From Eulemur rufifrons (lineage: Eukaryota; Chordata; Mammalia; Primates; Lemuridae), in the NCBI RefSeq assembly GCF_041146395.1, contig NC_091002.1:2164501-2228500 (forward strand): a stretch of 64,000 nucleotides of DNA. The letters are read 5' to 3'. This document shows positions 49,552 to 62,660 of this stretch, one piece after another (position 1 is the stretch's first letter; each line of letters opens with the position of its first letter). A program made the position numbers and the translations under genes. A model generated the notes under the pieces. It did not search any database. It was not told the DNA's origin and worked only from the letters and a program-made list of their open reading frames with translations.

Positions 49552-50305
49552 AATCCCTACATCATAAAAGCCCAATTTTATAGTTAAGGTTATTATGCCC
49601 AATTTTACAGTTAAGACAACTGAAGCTCAGAAAGGTTAATACAATTTCTTTGAAGTAATAATGTCTCATGCTTGCATAGTTGTTTCTTGTTCAGAAAGCA
49701 TTTTTACCTTTATTTGACCCTCATGGCAGCCCTGGGAGGGGAAAAAGCAGAGATATTTTTCGCTTCCCAAAAGCTCCTGCCCTGAAAAGGATCAGAGTAG
49801 GTCCAGGAAACAAACACTTGAAAATCTGCCTTCCTACCTTATTCCAGGAAGGTTCAAGTTGGCTCAACAGGCACTTGAAGTCTAACAGGTCTGAACCAGA
49901 CAGACAGCACAGACGAACACGTGCACAAAGACAAAGGAGAAAAACCTTTGTGCTGAGGTGAAGAGTGAAATGTGTACCTTAAAAGCTGCCACACGGGTTT
50001 GTGCTTCCTCGGGGCCAACGTGAAAAGTACAACCTGAGCAGGTATCCATTTTGCAAATCTATGCAGGGAAACCAGCCTGTGCTGAGGAGAAGCACAAGGA
50101 CTCCCAGCCCTGAGCCCAGGGAGTCCCCCAAGGGATGCCACTGGGTGAGTTGTCAGGAACTTGGCCAAGTCACTTCAATCCTCATTAAATCATGGCAGAG
50201 CATCTCTGCTCTTCCCCGCTCCCAGGGCTGCCATGAAGGTCAAATAAAGGTGAAAATGCTTTCTGAACCAGAAAGCCCTATACAAGCATGAGGTGTTATC
50301 TCTAA
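49552..50305. other. Intronic sequence with MIR-like fragment
   Basis: 49575-49640 (cagttaagacaactgaagct, cagaaaggttaatac) is an antisense MIR-like piece. The rest is unassigned. Confidence 0.4.
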
Positions 50306-50450
50306 GAAACTGATAGCATTAATTAACCTTTCTGAGCTTCAGTCATCTGAACTGTAAAATTAGGCGTAATGACAACCTCACCGGGTTTTTGTAAGAATGT
50401 AAATCTTCTGATACGTGGCAGGACTTCTAGTAATCTTAATTCTCTGTCCC
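50306..50450 (+). mobile_element. MIR SINE
   Basis: aacctttctgagcttcagtc, atctgaactgtaaaattagg, gacaacctcaccgggttttt. Confidence 0.75.
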
Positions 50451-50606
50451 CAGGTTTCCTTTCTTTCACTAAGCAGGTGGGTCAGACCCTCAGACTGGAG
50501 AGGGTGAGTGTATCCAAATTATAGTAATGTGGTTTCTGATTTGAGTATTTATTGGCTCGGTTAAACACTGCAAACTCATCAGCTGCTCTACACACTCACT
50601 CACATG

Positions 50607-50609
<3 letters not shown>

Positions 50610-50642
<33 letters not shown>
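50610..50642. repeat. (AC)n microsatellite
   Basis: About 16 AC units. Confidence 0.95.
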
Positions 50643-50644
<2 letters not shown>

Positions 50645-50758
50645 GATGTTGTCCTACGTTCCCTGCAAGCAAGGCCAGCTTCATGGGCCTGTGACGGGGC
50701 AGTCGCACAGGCTCTGTGCTAGGAAGGCCTCACTCTTGGCTCAATGCTCTGTCACTAG

Positions 50759-51112
<354 letters not shown>

Positions 51113-52690
51113 ACATTTTATTTTATTTTTTAAATTGACAAAAATTTTATATATTTATGGTGTACAACATGATCTTTTCAAAAATGTATACCTTATGGAA
51201 TGGCTAACTCAAGCTAATTAACATATCCATCACCTCAAAAACTTATTTTTTTGGAGGACAGAACACTTAATAGCTACTCTTTTAGCAATTTTTAAGTCTG
51301 CAATATATTGTTATTAATTGTAGTCATTTTAATGTACAATAAATCTCTTGGACCATTCCCACCCTCCCCACAGCCTTCTCCTCCAGCCCTGGTAACCACC
51401 GTTCTGCTCTCTGCTTCTTTGACTTCAACTGTTTTAAAGATTACACATGTAAGTAAGATCAAGGGCATTTGCCTTTCTGTGTTTGGTTTATTTTAATTAA
51501 CATAATGTCCTCCAGGTTCATTCATGTTGTTGCAAATGTCTTATAGTTTTCAGTGTTGAAATCTTTCCCTTCCTTGGTTACATTTATTCCTAAGTATTTT
51601 ATTCTTTTTGATGTTGTTGTAAATGGGATTTTTTTTAACTTCTTTTTTTTTGGATAGTATCTTGTTATTGTATAGAAACACAATTGATTTTTGTATGTTG
51701 GTTTTATATTCTGCAAGTTTACTTAATTTATTTATTAGTTTTAACAGTTTGGTGGAGTCTTTAGTATTTTCTCTATATAAGACAGATGTCTGCAAACAGA
51801 GACGATTTAACTTCTTCTTTCCCGATTTGGATGCCTTTTATTTCTTTTTCTTGTCTAATTGCTCCAGCTGTGACCTTAGGACTATGTTGAGTAGCAGTGG
51901 TGAGAGTGGGCATCCTTGTCTGGTTCTGATCTTAGCGAAAAGGCTTCAGCCTTTCACCATTGAGACGTCAGCTGTGGGCTTGTCACATATGGCCTTTATC
52001 ATGTGCAGGCACGTTCCTTCTGCACCTAATTTGTTGGAAGTTTTTATAATGAAAAAATATTGAATTTTATCAAACGCTTGTTCTTCATCTGTTGAGATGA
52101 TTGTACACATAATTTTAATTCTTCATTCTGTTAATGTGGTGTATCACATTTACTGATTTGTACATGTTGAGCCATACTTGCACCCAGGGATGAATCCCAC
52201 TTGATCATGAGGTTTGATCTTTTTGCTGTGGTGTTTTGACTTTGGTTTTCTAGTGTTCTGTTGAGGATTCATGCATCTGTGTTCCTCAAGGATATTGGCC
52301 TTTAATTTTATTTTCTTGTAGTGTCCTTGCCTGGCTTTGATGTCAGGGTAATGCCGGACTCCTAAAATGAGTTTGGAAGTATTATCTTCAATTTTTTGGA
52401 AGAGTTTCAGAAGGATGGTACTAATTCATCTTTAAATGTTTGGTAGAATTCACTATTGAAGACATTGGATCCTGGGCTTTTCTTTGTTGGGAGGTTTTTT
52501 GTTCTGTTTCGATTTTTTAGTTACTGATTTAATCTCCTCATTATGGATCTGTTCAGGTTTTTAAATCTTTTATGATTCTCTTGGTGGGCTGTATGTTTCT
52601 AGGAATTTGTCCGTGTTTTTGAGGTTATCCATGTAACTGTTCATGGGAGTCTGTTAGGATCCCTTGTATTTCTGTGGTATCGGTGGTAAT
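51113..52690 (-). mobile_element. Old L1, antisense, 3' UTR and ORF2
   Basis: 3' end near 51150-51350 (aatggctaactcaagctaat, cttggaccattcccaccct), then antisense ORF2: ttggttacatttattcctaa, gagagtgggcatccttgtct, tttggaagagtttcagaagg, gtatttctgtggtatcggtg. Internal gaps but order is normal. Confidence 0.85.
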
Positions 52691-52749
52691 GTAGACACAC
52701 ACACGCTTTTCATTAGAGTCTCAGAAATACCAAACTCCTGCCCTGGGCT

Positions 52750-53120
52750 TCGCATGTGCTTCCCGTGTGCTGAGCATGGATGCGCTTCTCGTTCAGGCAT
52801 GGCTGGGGTTCTCTCCCTCTAGGTCTTGTTCCAAAAGCCATTTTCTCAGAGAGGCCTGCCCTGGCCACCTGTGTGGGGACACTTCCCCTGGGTGGCTTCT
52901 CTGGACAATTCCACCACTACTTTTACCTCCTCTATGCCACGGCTCACAACTGTCCTTCTTCTTTGCTTACTTTTCTGTGTCTTCCTGGTTAGAAGGTAAA
53001 TTCCAGGGGGGACTGGGGGCCTGGTCTTCCCTGGGTACTGCTCCTTCCTGAGCACCTGCTCTGTGTCCGACACAGTGGGCTCTCTGTCACACCAAGCCCT
53101 TGTTCATGAGTAGCCAGTGT
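52750..53120 (+). mobile_element. L2 LINE fragment
   Basis: agagaggcctgccctggcca, then ttctttgcttacttttctgt and a closing gagcacctgctctgtgtccg are L2-like. Confidence 0.6.
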
Positions 53121-54195
53121 GGCTTTTACAGACGTTCGGCCAAAGGGCAGCAGAACACTGAGCATTGTGGTTTCCCCCTCCCCGTGCCAGCCTGTGCCCT
53201 GCAGACCGCGCTTCTCACCTTTCTTCCATCACTACCCCCACCTCCGGGAGCCTTTTTAGACATTTTATCTTCCAAGTTGTCTCCCCGACCCGCCACCTGC
53301 CATGACATTTTGATGCCACAGGCACACTGTCTTTCTGTGTATGTAATCTACGTGTGTCTGTGCTTTGCGTGGAACAGTAAGGTGGTTTTCAACCAGAAGC
53401 AGTCTTCGCCTTCTCCTGGAAGGACACGCTGCAGCACTCCCGGCGGCTGGCAGGTGCAGCGGGCTGGCGGTTTGGTGTCATTTGCACCGAGTCTGGTCAG
53501 TGCTTTCTGTGCCTTGTCATGTGTGTGAAACTTTGTCACATTGGAAGGAGAAGCTGCTGTCCTGGTGGCTGGAAAGCCTCGAGGAGGGAACGAGAGCACC
53601 TCTCACCCTGGGGCGACAGAAGCACTTTAGTACCAGCCCAGAATGTTTCCCGTTTCCACATGGAAAAGAAGGAAATAGTTTGGTCTTTTTCTTAGCGACT
53701 TCCTGAAAATGGGTGTTGGGCGCTCTGCTCGACAGCGGGATGCAGGGAACTGTAGGGGCTTCATTCCACCTTCCCTCTCAACACTGTTTGTTTCTTCAGA
53801 CCTCTGCTCTCAGGACCGGTCTCCTTCCAGGCGTCTGACAGACCCCAGGTGTATGTTCAGAGATTGGTGTTAACGACTATTGTAAAACGTTCCACTTTTT
53901 TTCTTCTGCTTTTAAAATTGATTAAGTAGGGACATTTTCAGTTCTGAAGGAAGGCACTCAGCTCATAAATATGAGGAAGGGGCATCACAGGTGAGCAAAC
54001 AGAATTTCAAATGACATGCTTTTGTGTTCTGAAGCTAGTGTGCTGACTAGAGTCACAAAAGTTGCTAATTTTTTTGTTTTTTTGCATAGACTCCTTTTTT
54101 CCTTGAAGTTATAAAAACTTTTCTCCCCTCCTTGTGCATTTATTGCAATATGTAATCATTTTATAATCCCTTCGCGTAGACATCCAGGACTTGAA
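53121..54195. other. Single-copy intronic sequence
   Basis: 53150-53560 has an L2-like tone but no firm match; open frames of 113-142 codons show no domain. 53880-54190 is AT-rich and unassigned. Confidence 0.4.
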
Positions 54196-54196
54196 T

Positions 54197-54680
54197 ACGG
54201 TAGCCCCCCAATCCATGGTTTCGTTTTCCTCAGTTTCAGTTAACCTCAGTCAACTGCGGCCCGAAAGTATTAAATGGAAAATTTCAGAAATGAACAATTC
54301 ATAAGTTCACATTGTGTGATGTCCTGAGTAGCGTGATGACATCTCGTGCCGTCCCTCCTCAGCCTGCCCGGGCCGTGAACCTCCCACGCGGTAGGCGCTG
54401 CCTGCCTGGTGGTCACTGGCATCATTGGCCTGACGCCCAGACATCGACATCGTCAAGGCTCGATGATCCAGGTCACTGAAGCAGGTGAGCTTCCTTCTGC
54501 TGTAGCGTCGGAAGGTTGACAGTAGCCTGACGATGCGTCACAAGGCCTGTCACCACCGCGCTCATCTCATCGCGTCGGCGTTTCCACGTCATCACAAGAA
54601 GAAAGGAGAACACGGTACGAGAAGATGCTTTTAGGGTCTTGGGACGTATCTCCCTGGGACAAGGGCGGCTGCTGCCCAGA
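54197..54680 (+). mobile_element. Tigger1-like DNA transposon, internally deleted
   Basis: Opens with acggtagccccccaatccat, ggtttcgttttcctcagttt, cagttaacctcagtcaactg and tattaaatggaaaatttcag. Ends with ggtcttgggacgtatctccc, tgggacaagggcggctgctg. Orientation is nominal. No transposase frame remains. Confidence 0.8.
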
Positions 54681-54759
54681 CAGACACTTGTGGAACGAAT
54701 GAATGTGACTTTAGAGATGATGTGTGAAGTCGTGGGAATTTTTGAGATTTCCTGTTTGT

Positions 54760-54965
54760 TCGTGACAGATCACAACTGCACAGCTGATGACCGGGAGCTG
54801 GTGCCAGGCCTGTTCTGACACTTTACATACATTACAGAATTTGATCCTGCAACTACCCTGTCACGTGGCTGTTCCTGGGATCCCCCTATGACGGGATGGG
54901 ACGCAGGTCACAGAACTAGTAAGGGGAAGAGCCGACCTCAGATCTGTGTGTGCAGTCAGGACGCT
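54760..54965 (-). mobile_element. MIR SINE, antisense
   Basis: acactttacatacattacag, aatttgatcctgcaactacc, gggacgcaggtcacagaact, agtaaggggaagagccgacc. Confidence 0.78.
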
Positions 54966-55260
54966 GTAATAATATTAATGGTAACGGCACCAACCAGCAG
55001 TCATGATAACGATGACGCCAGTGACACCAGCGCAGAGGACGATGGCGAGCGCCACCTTCTGAGCAGGTCCAACCTGCCAGGCAGTGCACTGTCGGCGTGT
55101 TTTTGTACATCATCTTGAATTTTCACGGCCACTTCTGTGTAAGTGATACTATTGTTCCCATGTTGCAGACATGGACACAAAGCCCCAGTCACAGCGGGTG
55201 GAGGGGCTGGGGCTGGAATGGGGCCTCCTGGCACCAAAGTCTGTGCTCGGTCCCACCGCA
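54966..55260 (-). mobile_element. MIR SINE, antisense
   Basis: gtaatggtaacg-like start is unclear, but acatcatcttgaattttcac, tactattgttcccatgttgc, acaaagccccagtcacagcg and caccaaagtctgtgctcgg match an antisense MIR. Confidence 0.7.
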
Positions 55261-56394
55261 AGAGCCAAGAAGGCCGCTGCCCCCAGTGCCGGGCAGAGGC
55301 AGCCACCCCGTTCAGGAGAGCTGTCCCGGATACCACTTGGCAGCAGCCACCGCGGAGGGGCCAGGAAGGCTGGGGAGGACACAGCCGGGCCCGTCCGTGC
55401 AGATCTCACAGCCAGTGGGGGAGGCGGCAGGAGAAGGGATCCACCTCCACAGACCCGTGGGAGGGGGCCACGTGTTCTCTGTGTCCCCCATTTACCCACC
55501 CACCCATTCGCTCAGCCCACCATTGCCACTGCCTGGGGGTGGCTCCCACTGGGGCACGGTGCCGGCCAGGCCTGGTGTTGCACTTGCTGGGCCCTCCCTT
55601 GCTGCACTGTCCCCTGTCCCATGGTCGGTCCCCTCCCACTCTCTGAGCGCCCTTCTCCTCCCGGGTTCCTTCTCTGCCTGCCCGCCACTGTCGGTGTCCT
55701 GCCAGGTCAGCCCTTACCCCGCCTCGACTCTCCGCATGCGCCACCCGATCCGGTGGCTTATCCGTCCCCCTGTGGCAGTTGAGCCCAAGGCCCAGCTCCT
55801 GCACCCTGTCCGTCACTGCTGGGCCCTCCTTCCTTGTCACCATGGTGATCTCAAGCTCAAGAGGCCCCAAACCAAACTTACCACCTTGTGCCGCGGGTGC
55901 CTGTCTTTCCCCTGTGGTCCCCACGTCTCATCAGTCCCCCTGGCTGAGGGGCCAAAGTCACCGCCCCGCCCTCCCTCCCCGGCCGTGGGTGGTGGGGCTG
56001 CTCATCACTTTTCTGTGAGTCTCTCGGGTCCTCTCTGCTTCTTCCCCCGGTGCCTGGCTCTAGTCTGGGCATGTGACCTCGCCCATCTGGCCCCGCACGC
56101 CCTACAACTGCTCTGTTCCTGGCCTCGTCTTCCTCGGAGCCTCACTGTGGCCAGCGTGAACGATGGTGGAAGGTGAAGTTTTCCCTCCATGTCCCAGGGT
56201 CCTGGTGACACCCGACCTGTGCTTGTCACTCTCAGCATCCACGCCAGCAGTGCTACTGTGTTCGCCGTAAGGCTCCACAGCGAAGCCCACGGCAGGGGCA
56301 GCTGGCACGGTGGACACGCACTTCCCACGGCTGTGCAGGCTGCAGGCCGCGATCCAGCGTCGGCAGGGCAGGCTCCTCCCGGGGCCTCTCTCCT
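55261..56394. other. GC-rich intronic sequence with L2-like portion
   Basis: C-rich, CpG-moderate sequence. 55770-56110 (catggtgatctcaagctcaa, cctggctctagtctgggcat) looks like a worn L2. A 359-codon open frame on the + strand (55097-56176) begins inside a MIR and has low-complexity P/S/L-rich content, so I do not call it. Confidence 0.4.
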
Positions 56395-56625
56395 TGGCCT
56401 GCAGACGGCGCCTCTCCCCGTGTCCTCACGTGGTCATCCTGCTGTGGGTGTCTGCGCCCCAATCTCCTCTTCCTATGAGGACACCAGGGAGATTGCATCA
56501 GGGCCTCAAATTTTTGGCCCATTTAATCGTAATTATCTCCTGAAAGGCCACGTCTTCAAATACAGTCACACTGTGAGGTACTGAGGGGAGATTCAGCACA
56601 TAAATCTGGGGAGGGGCGCGGCTCA
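56395..56625 (-). mobile_element. Ancient MaLR-type LTR fragment, antisense
   Basis: ccccaatctcctcttcctat, gaggacaccagggagattgc, gtcttcaaatacagtcacac, tgtgaggtactgagggga: the 3' part of a MLT1-like LTR in reverse. Confidence 0.75.
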
Positions 56626-56734
56626 GAGCACGCCCGTCATGGTTATGGCCACCATCATCGCCGGCCCCTCGTCCTCCCCGGTCGCTTCGCCTGTGTCGCC
56701 ATGGCCACCCACCACCCAGCTACCGTTTTAGTGG

Positions 56735-56895
56735 TGGTAGTGTGCTGGGCTCTGCCCAGGCCTTTTAGCTTTTCCATGTCTAACCTTATTTAATTTTCAC
56801 AGCACACCTGAGATGGTATTTTACAGGAGTGGAGAAGAGAAGTGAGGTAAATGTCCCGCATCACCCACTCAAGGAAGTAGCTCTCTCCTGCCCGG
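56735..56895 (-). mobile_element. MIR SINE, antisense
   Basis: gtgtgctgggctctgcccag, ccttatttaattttcacagc, acacctgagatggtatttta. Confidence 0.72.
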
Positions 56896-57690
56896 GTCCT
56901 ACCAAAGGGTCTTTACCCTCTCAGTCTGTAGGCTGGGCAGCCGTCCCCTACCCCATCAGCTTGCAAAATCAAACCCAGTTCCCCTGATTGCATTACTTTG
57001 CTCTCCGACAGAAAATGTCCTGAAACCCTTGGCTGTTCTAAGTTCGTCAGATGTCCAAACGAGCAAAGGGTTTCACTGTCTTGTCGGGAGCTGTGTGAGC
57101 TCCACTGTTCTCTGTAAGTCCGGCAGCATTTTCTCAGCTCGGAAGTCTCCATGACTCCCTTAGAGGAGGAGGACATTCCCTACTCCATCCCCAGCCCAGG
57201 GCCTCCTGAGATTCCCCCTGTCTCCCACGCCTCCTGCAGCACTTGCCAACATGCGGGGCAGCGGGAGCGGGGCGGCCAGGCAGGGCAGGGTGTGGCTCCC
57301 TCCCAGCCCAGATGTGCACGATGCTTACATGCGTGCGTTTGTACAGGATGTGGACTGTGGGTTCCTTTCCGTTAGAGATCATTTGAAAGAGTAAGAAGCT
57401 GTCTTGAAAATTCACACTTGGCTCTCTGAATAAACTGCTTCATGAATATTGCAGTGTTGAAGAAGTGCCATGAAATTCATTGGAAGTGACTGGTCCCATG
57501 GAAACGAGAAAGATCCTACGGGCACGCGAGGTAGAGCAGCCAGATTTGCCCCGTGTGATCAGTCACCATCAGCAGCTAATTGGCACGGACACACTTCCGG
57601 CTGGATCACCCACGGACCCCCCGTCATGATGTAATCAGACCAGCGCTGTATCACACGGGTGAAAAATGGGGAACAGTCACTCATTCAGAA
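56896..57690. other. Single-copy sequence, candidate conserved noncoding element at 57380-57660
   Basis: No repeat recognised. 57380-57660 has a balanced composition, no simple repeats and words such as cccatggaaacg (X-box-like half site, near 57496) and gcagctaattggc. Confidence 0.45.
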
Positions 57691-57800
57691 TAATACTGAT
57701 GGTAATACCTAATACTTGTGGCTATTAGTTCATGCCTGGCACTGTTCTAAATACTTTATAAACTCTTTGCTGAAAGGATGGCCTTGCTTGCTAGTGAGAT
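57691..57800 (-). mobile_element. MIR fragment, antisense
   Basis: taatacctaatacttgtggc, catgcctggcactgttctaa, atactttataaactctttgc. Confidence 0.72.
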
Positions 57801-58425
57801 AACAGAAAAATTATTGGACCCACAGTGAGGGCCAAAGTCAATCACAACCTTGTGCTCTCTCTCTCCTGCCCTCCAGCTGACAGGCACCCTGGGGGTGTTT
57901 TCACAACATCCGAAAGAGTCAAGCAGAAAGAAGGAAAATATAAATCTTTCTCTTTAGTTGGCCAGAAACTGCCTTTTAGAATGTACTTTATTCGGCCCAC
58001 GGGAGTTCCTGAACCAGACAGTGGGGTCGGAGGTACAAACTCCAGGCCTCGGTTCCTGATGGAAACTATATCTCAAGGGCAGAATCAACGACAAGATCAT
58101 AATCAAGTGGTAAGTCCGTCTCCAAAGGAAAGGCAGCTGCTTCTGTTATCTGTCTGCCACCAAGAAAAGAGAAAGAAGCAGAAACAGCGGTTCACAGTAC
58201 CCTGTTATTTTGGCTACAGCCATAAACCTTCTTCACCCCCTTTATAACCCTAAAAATAATCCTGAGTGCCTGGTTCTCTCTGACAGCATTATCTCCCCCT
58301 TTTCACTTCCATGTTGGCCCTTTTTCATCTGGAAAAGTAAAATAAAACTTTTTCTTCTATCTATCCTAATGTTTATCTGGAGAAATTTTTTTCAAAACCG
58401 GCATGCGCTAGCTCACACCCTAACA
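57801..58425. other. Single-copy intronic sequence
   Basis: No repeat recognised. A 140-codon open frame (57825-58247) shows no domain. Confidence 0.4.
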
Positions 58426-58580
58426 TTTGCAGCAGCCCTGTGAGGTAGGTATTTTGTTATTCCTGGCACATAGGAGAGGAGGCTGTGGCACAGAGAGGTT
58501 GGGCAACTTCCCCAAAGTCAGATCCAGGCAGCCTGGCCCCTATGTAGTTGCCCCAAACAACTCTTGTTCTTTTGCCTCTC
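58426..58580 (-). mobile_element. MIR SINE, antisense
   Basis: gcagccctgtgaggtaggta, gaggaggctgtggcacagag, aggttgggcaacttccccaa. Confidence 0.8.
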
Positions 58581-59632
58581 AGTAAAATCACATTGGGGCT
58601 GGAAATCCAGCGATAAAATAGACAGAATTTACTAAGCCCCTACAATGTGCCTGGCTTTGCATATCAGAAAAGAAAGTTTCTGGTTTCTAGTCATAGCCAA
58701 CCTGACCCACTGAACAAATAAGACTGTTTTGTCCTTTTTGCTAACGCAGTTTGTCCCAAGGTAGGTGGCTGCTGGCATGGCTTCAGAGGCTCACAACAGG
58801 GAGTGGCGTCTCTGCACCTGTCTTGGCTTCTTGGTTGTGTTTGTTGCTTCATAGTCACAAGACAGCTGCTGCAGCTCCAACAGCATGTTCACATTCCAGG
58901 CAGGAAGAAAGGGGAGGGTTGAAGGGCCACTCCGGCTTTATCTGTCCCTTTTCATCAGGAAACACTGCTTTCCTCAGAAATACCCTATCAGTCCTCTGCT
59001 TGGATCTCATTGACTAGGCCTGGGTCACAAGGTCCCTGCTGGCTGCAGAAGTGGGTGGGAGAATGGGGAACACAGTTGTGCAGACTGAGTAGTTCAGTGG
59101 ACTCAAAGTGTAGTCGCTGAACCGTCAGCACCACCTGGGACTTGTGACGAAACTCAGGAGGTGGGGCCCACCCATCTGTCTTAACAAGGCTCCAGGTGAT
59201 TTGAAAAACGTTTGGCTTTGATCAATTATGATTTTACTAAGGATGGGAAAATTGTGATTTCTTACCTGGCGCTGGCCACACTCACCCCAAACAGAGCTGG
59301 GGTTTGTTATCGAGAAAGAAGGGAGAGTTGAGCCTGGCTGAGAAAATAACACAGTTATTTGGTGAGAAATAATGCCCCCCTCCTTGTGTCATGTCACTGT
59401 CTTTATGACAGCTCTCAAGGCAGATGTCACTGTTCCCCCGTTTTTCAGTGAGGCCACTGTCAGTCGCTCCTCGGCCCTGCCTTTGGTGTCACCATTCACA
59501 ACTCTAAGTGTCTGGTGGTCCAGAAAGACACTGCTGATAAGAATGTGCCTCTCCACCCACCCACGCACCCTGCCGGCTCTGGCAGCGCTTGTGTCTTCTG
59601 CAGGTGGGACAGGTTCATGATCTAGAAACCAA
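58581..59632. other. Single-copy intronic sequence
   Basis: L2-like piece possible near 58610-58670; 59090-59220 resembles a short ancient repeat (agcaccacctgggacttgtg). Otherwise nothing assigned. Confidence 0.4.
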
Positions 59633-59744
59633 GCGTGACCCACTGTCCTGGTTTTCCCCAGACTGGGGAGGTTTTCAGGGACATAGGACTTTTTGTGCTA
59701 AAACCAGGAAGGTCCCAGGCAAACCAGGACAAGCTGGTCACCCT
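59633..59744. mobile_element. Short palindromic nonautonomous DNA element
   Basis: The ends cgtgacccactgtcctggtt and aaccaggacaagctggtcac are imperfect inverted repeats of each other, with a central ttgtgctaaaaccagg copy. The text matches a common short interspersed DNA element whose name I cannot fix with certainty. Confidence 0.6.
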
Positions 59745-60635
59745 AAGAAGCCACTCTTGGACCCTCCCACACCCCCCAGCCAACTCCTCTTGCTCTGGGC
59801 AAACAACCCCATGTGACAATGTGATTCTAGGACCCATCTTTGGCCAGGCATTCTCATTAACTGAAGCCATTTCAATTGATTTATCAACCACTTGTTAACT
59901 TTATTCAAAGTGTATTCTTTTAGGCACTGTTATGTAAGTATCAGTGTACCCTGTCCAAGGGAGATGCCAAATAAATAAGAAACACAAGCCACACACTCAA
60001 AGTCATTTAAATACAATCTAGTCCAATAAGCAAATAAGCATTCGTTAAGTACCTTTTGCCCTATAAGTTATATTAGTCTCCCCCAAGGAACCCACATTTT
60101 TGCAGGGAATGTGGATGATATGGATGAGTGGGAATGTTTACAACATTATAACACTAATCATTAAAATAACAATAGTTTCTGGCCTTTGACGGTTTGCTCC
60201 GTAATTGTCACGCCCTTCTGCTTAGGAGACAAGACAGAGGAGGCGGTAGGTGGAGAACCAAGTAGCTGGGGTGGGGGAATGGTGCTCAGGAGGGCAGCGC
60301 CCTGGCTCCCTCGTGCGGAAGCCCAGGATGGGCTAGACTTACCCATCTGGTCAAAGACAAGTCTGGACCCCACACACCTTCCACGTGGCAGCTGGTCCTG
60401 AAAAGCCTCTGGCCAGAAGGGACAGAGGAGAGGCCTCCTCCCTGAAGACCGACAGACCTCAGAGAGAGGCAGGGCCAGCCTCCTGTGCCAGCCCTTTTCC
60501 AGCACACCCCTGGGACAGCCCACACCACCTTGGATGGGGCAAGAGGCCACAGGCATTTATGGCAATATCCCTCCTACAAGAAGCCAGAATAGAGGGAGAT
60601 GGTCACCCCTCACCCCCGATACCAATAGGTGGCAA
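59745..60635. other. Single-copy intronic sequence
   Basis: Nothing recognised apart from an L2-like tone at 59880-60060. Open frames in the GC-rich part (60160-60560) have no domain. Confidence 0.4.
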
Positions 60636-60805
60636 TTTTTGAGAGTGTGCCAGGCACTGTTCTGAGCTCTTTATGGAAGGTGGGCTCCACTTCCCCCCTC
60701 TTCCAGATGGGGTAACTGAGGCACACAGAGGCTAAGAGATGTGTCCAAGGACAAAGACCGTGGTGGAGCTGGATTGTGGCCCTAAGCGGTCTGGCTCCAG
60801 GGCAT
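60636..60805 (-). mobile_element. MIR SINE, antisense
   Basis: gagagtgtgccaggcactgt, tctgagctctttatggaagg, ggggtaactgaggcacacag, then agctggattgtggccc. Confidence 0.85.
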
Positions 60806-61540
60806 GTTCTCCTAAACTTCTAGGCACCTGCAGAAGGTTCAGAGATGGCGCTAAGGAGAGAGCGCTTAGCGGGGATTGGGGAGTGGGTGGAAAAGCTTCA
60901 CGGGAGAGCGAGCCCTGGAGCTGCACATCAAAGGCCAATGCGTCTTCTCCTGATCAGGAGTGTTGGAGGAACCGCCTTCCAGGCACGGGAAACAGCAGCC
61001 CAGGGCCAGGGCCGCATGCAGTAGGGAAACAGTGATTCCTGACTCGAGGGCAGGTGGCGAGTGCCCGGCAGTGCTACCTGCCTCAGGGGACCCCAGGGTC
61101 TTACTGACAGGACGCGCGCAATTCCGGGCCCACTGCTGGCTACACAACAAGCTGCCGTCCAGGTTCATTGCTTTTTCCTCGCCCTTGCCCTCTGGTGAGA
61201 GGGTGAGAGGTGAAAATATGGAATTTCTTTTCCTGGAAACTTGTTCTGAGAGGAAACAAATCTAAGTCAAAGAAACAAGATTTTGCTAAGTTAGCCATTA
61301 ACCCCGTCTCACTATTCCAAGCACGTTAGCACTCGATAGCATGCAGGATTCTGACTTTGGCTTGGCAGGGACACAACTCAGCGTAATTATCCTTCGTTGC
61401 ATAAGTTTAATACACAAGGAACGGATTGTATGCATTTGCTTCCCCACATCCTTGCCTCCATTATGTGGTAATCAATTCACTTCATCTTTTGTAAATAACA
61501 TGTCTTTCCTAGTTATTGGAAACTGGCTGTAATTCAATCT
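60806..61540. other. Single-copy intronic sequence
   Basis: No element recognised; 60840-61040 may belong to an antisense L2. Confidence 0.4.
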
Positions 61541-62660
61541 AATTCAAAAATATTTACCGAACACTATTATGTACCAGGAGTTGTGTTTGGCTCAATACGG
61601 AGATGAGTTCATTCAATCGTTCCTTCAGCTAATGAGTATTCATTGGATACTAACTGTATCAAACACTGCGCTGAGTGCAAAAGGTGCAATAGCAAACAAT
61701 AAACATGGCCCTTGACCTCAGGGAGCTTAGAGTCTGGTAAGGAAAGTGAACCTAATGAAATATACAAATGCATGTAAAATTATGCAGAACGATGCATGTT
61801 GGAGAACAGTCCTCAGGGCCATGAGAGCTGTCATAGGGAGCAGGACTCAGTCTGGAGGGCAAGGGCAACCTTCTCGCGTTGGGTGACGCAGAGGACGGGC
61901 AGGGCCTGGAGGAGAGCCCTGAAGGCCTGGGAGCGGCTGCTGTCCTGGTGCTCAGCGGTAGGGTGGGGGAGGGAGGCAGAGTGAGTGGCAGGGGCCTTGC
62001 TCCCCGGGAAGGGGGTTGCACTTTCCACTGAGAGCAGTGGAGGGGGCACTGGAGGGGAGTAAGCAGAGGACGCGCAAGGCCACCCTTCTAGTCACACGTA
62101 TCCCAGCCTGAGAGGACATTGGGAGGCCACTGTAGTGGTTCAGGTGACAGAAGATGGTGGACTAGAGCAGAGGGGTGGCCACAGGAGTGAGGTGAGGGAC
62201 GATGAAGGGGCAGAGTGGACCTAATGTGATGAAGGACTGGATGTGGGGTTGGCAGGGAAAGGAGTCCGGGAGGAGCCCCAGGCTTGAGCGTGAGCAGTCG
62301 ATGGATGTTGATGCCACTCATCCCAGGCCCTGCTTTGTATCTGTCAAGTTCGAGGTGGCTTTGGAACCTCCACGAGGAGCTGTGGGGTAGGCCTTGGTAT
62401 ATACAGCCCCGAGGCTGGAGATACCTTGGAGACTCATGGGCAGTTAGATGGTGACCGATGCCACCGGAGCCCGCAGGAAGAGAGCAGTTGTAGGACAGGG
62501 CATGAGAGACTTGACTCCTGGGAGGACCAGGCTGAGTGTGCAAAAGGAGCTGAAGGGTTGGGGGGAGAACCGAGAGGGCACACCGCCACGGAAGCCCAGC
62601 GAGTATTTCGAAAAGCAGGGAGTAGTCACGCAGAAGGAGGACAGGAAGGTGTCCCCTGGG
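61541..62660 (-). mobile_element. L2-like sequence, GC-rich second half
   Basis: accgaacactattatgtacc, aggagttgtgtttgg, acatggcccttgacctcagg, gagcttagagtctgg are the usual L2 text. The following part (ggaggccactgtagtggttc, aggtgacagaagatggtgg) continues an L2-type 'treated as antisense' order. Strand is tentative. Confidence 0.6.

Noticed and set aside
55097..56176. 359-codon open frame on the + strand
   Set aside because: It starts inside an antisense MIR, is low-complexity and GC-driven, overlaps open frames on the other strand, and shows no domain.
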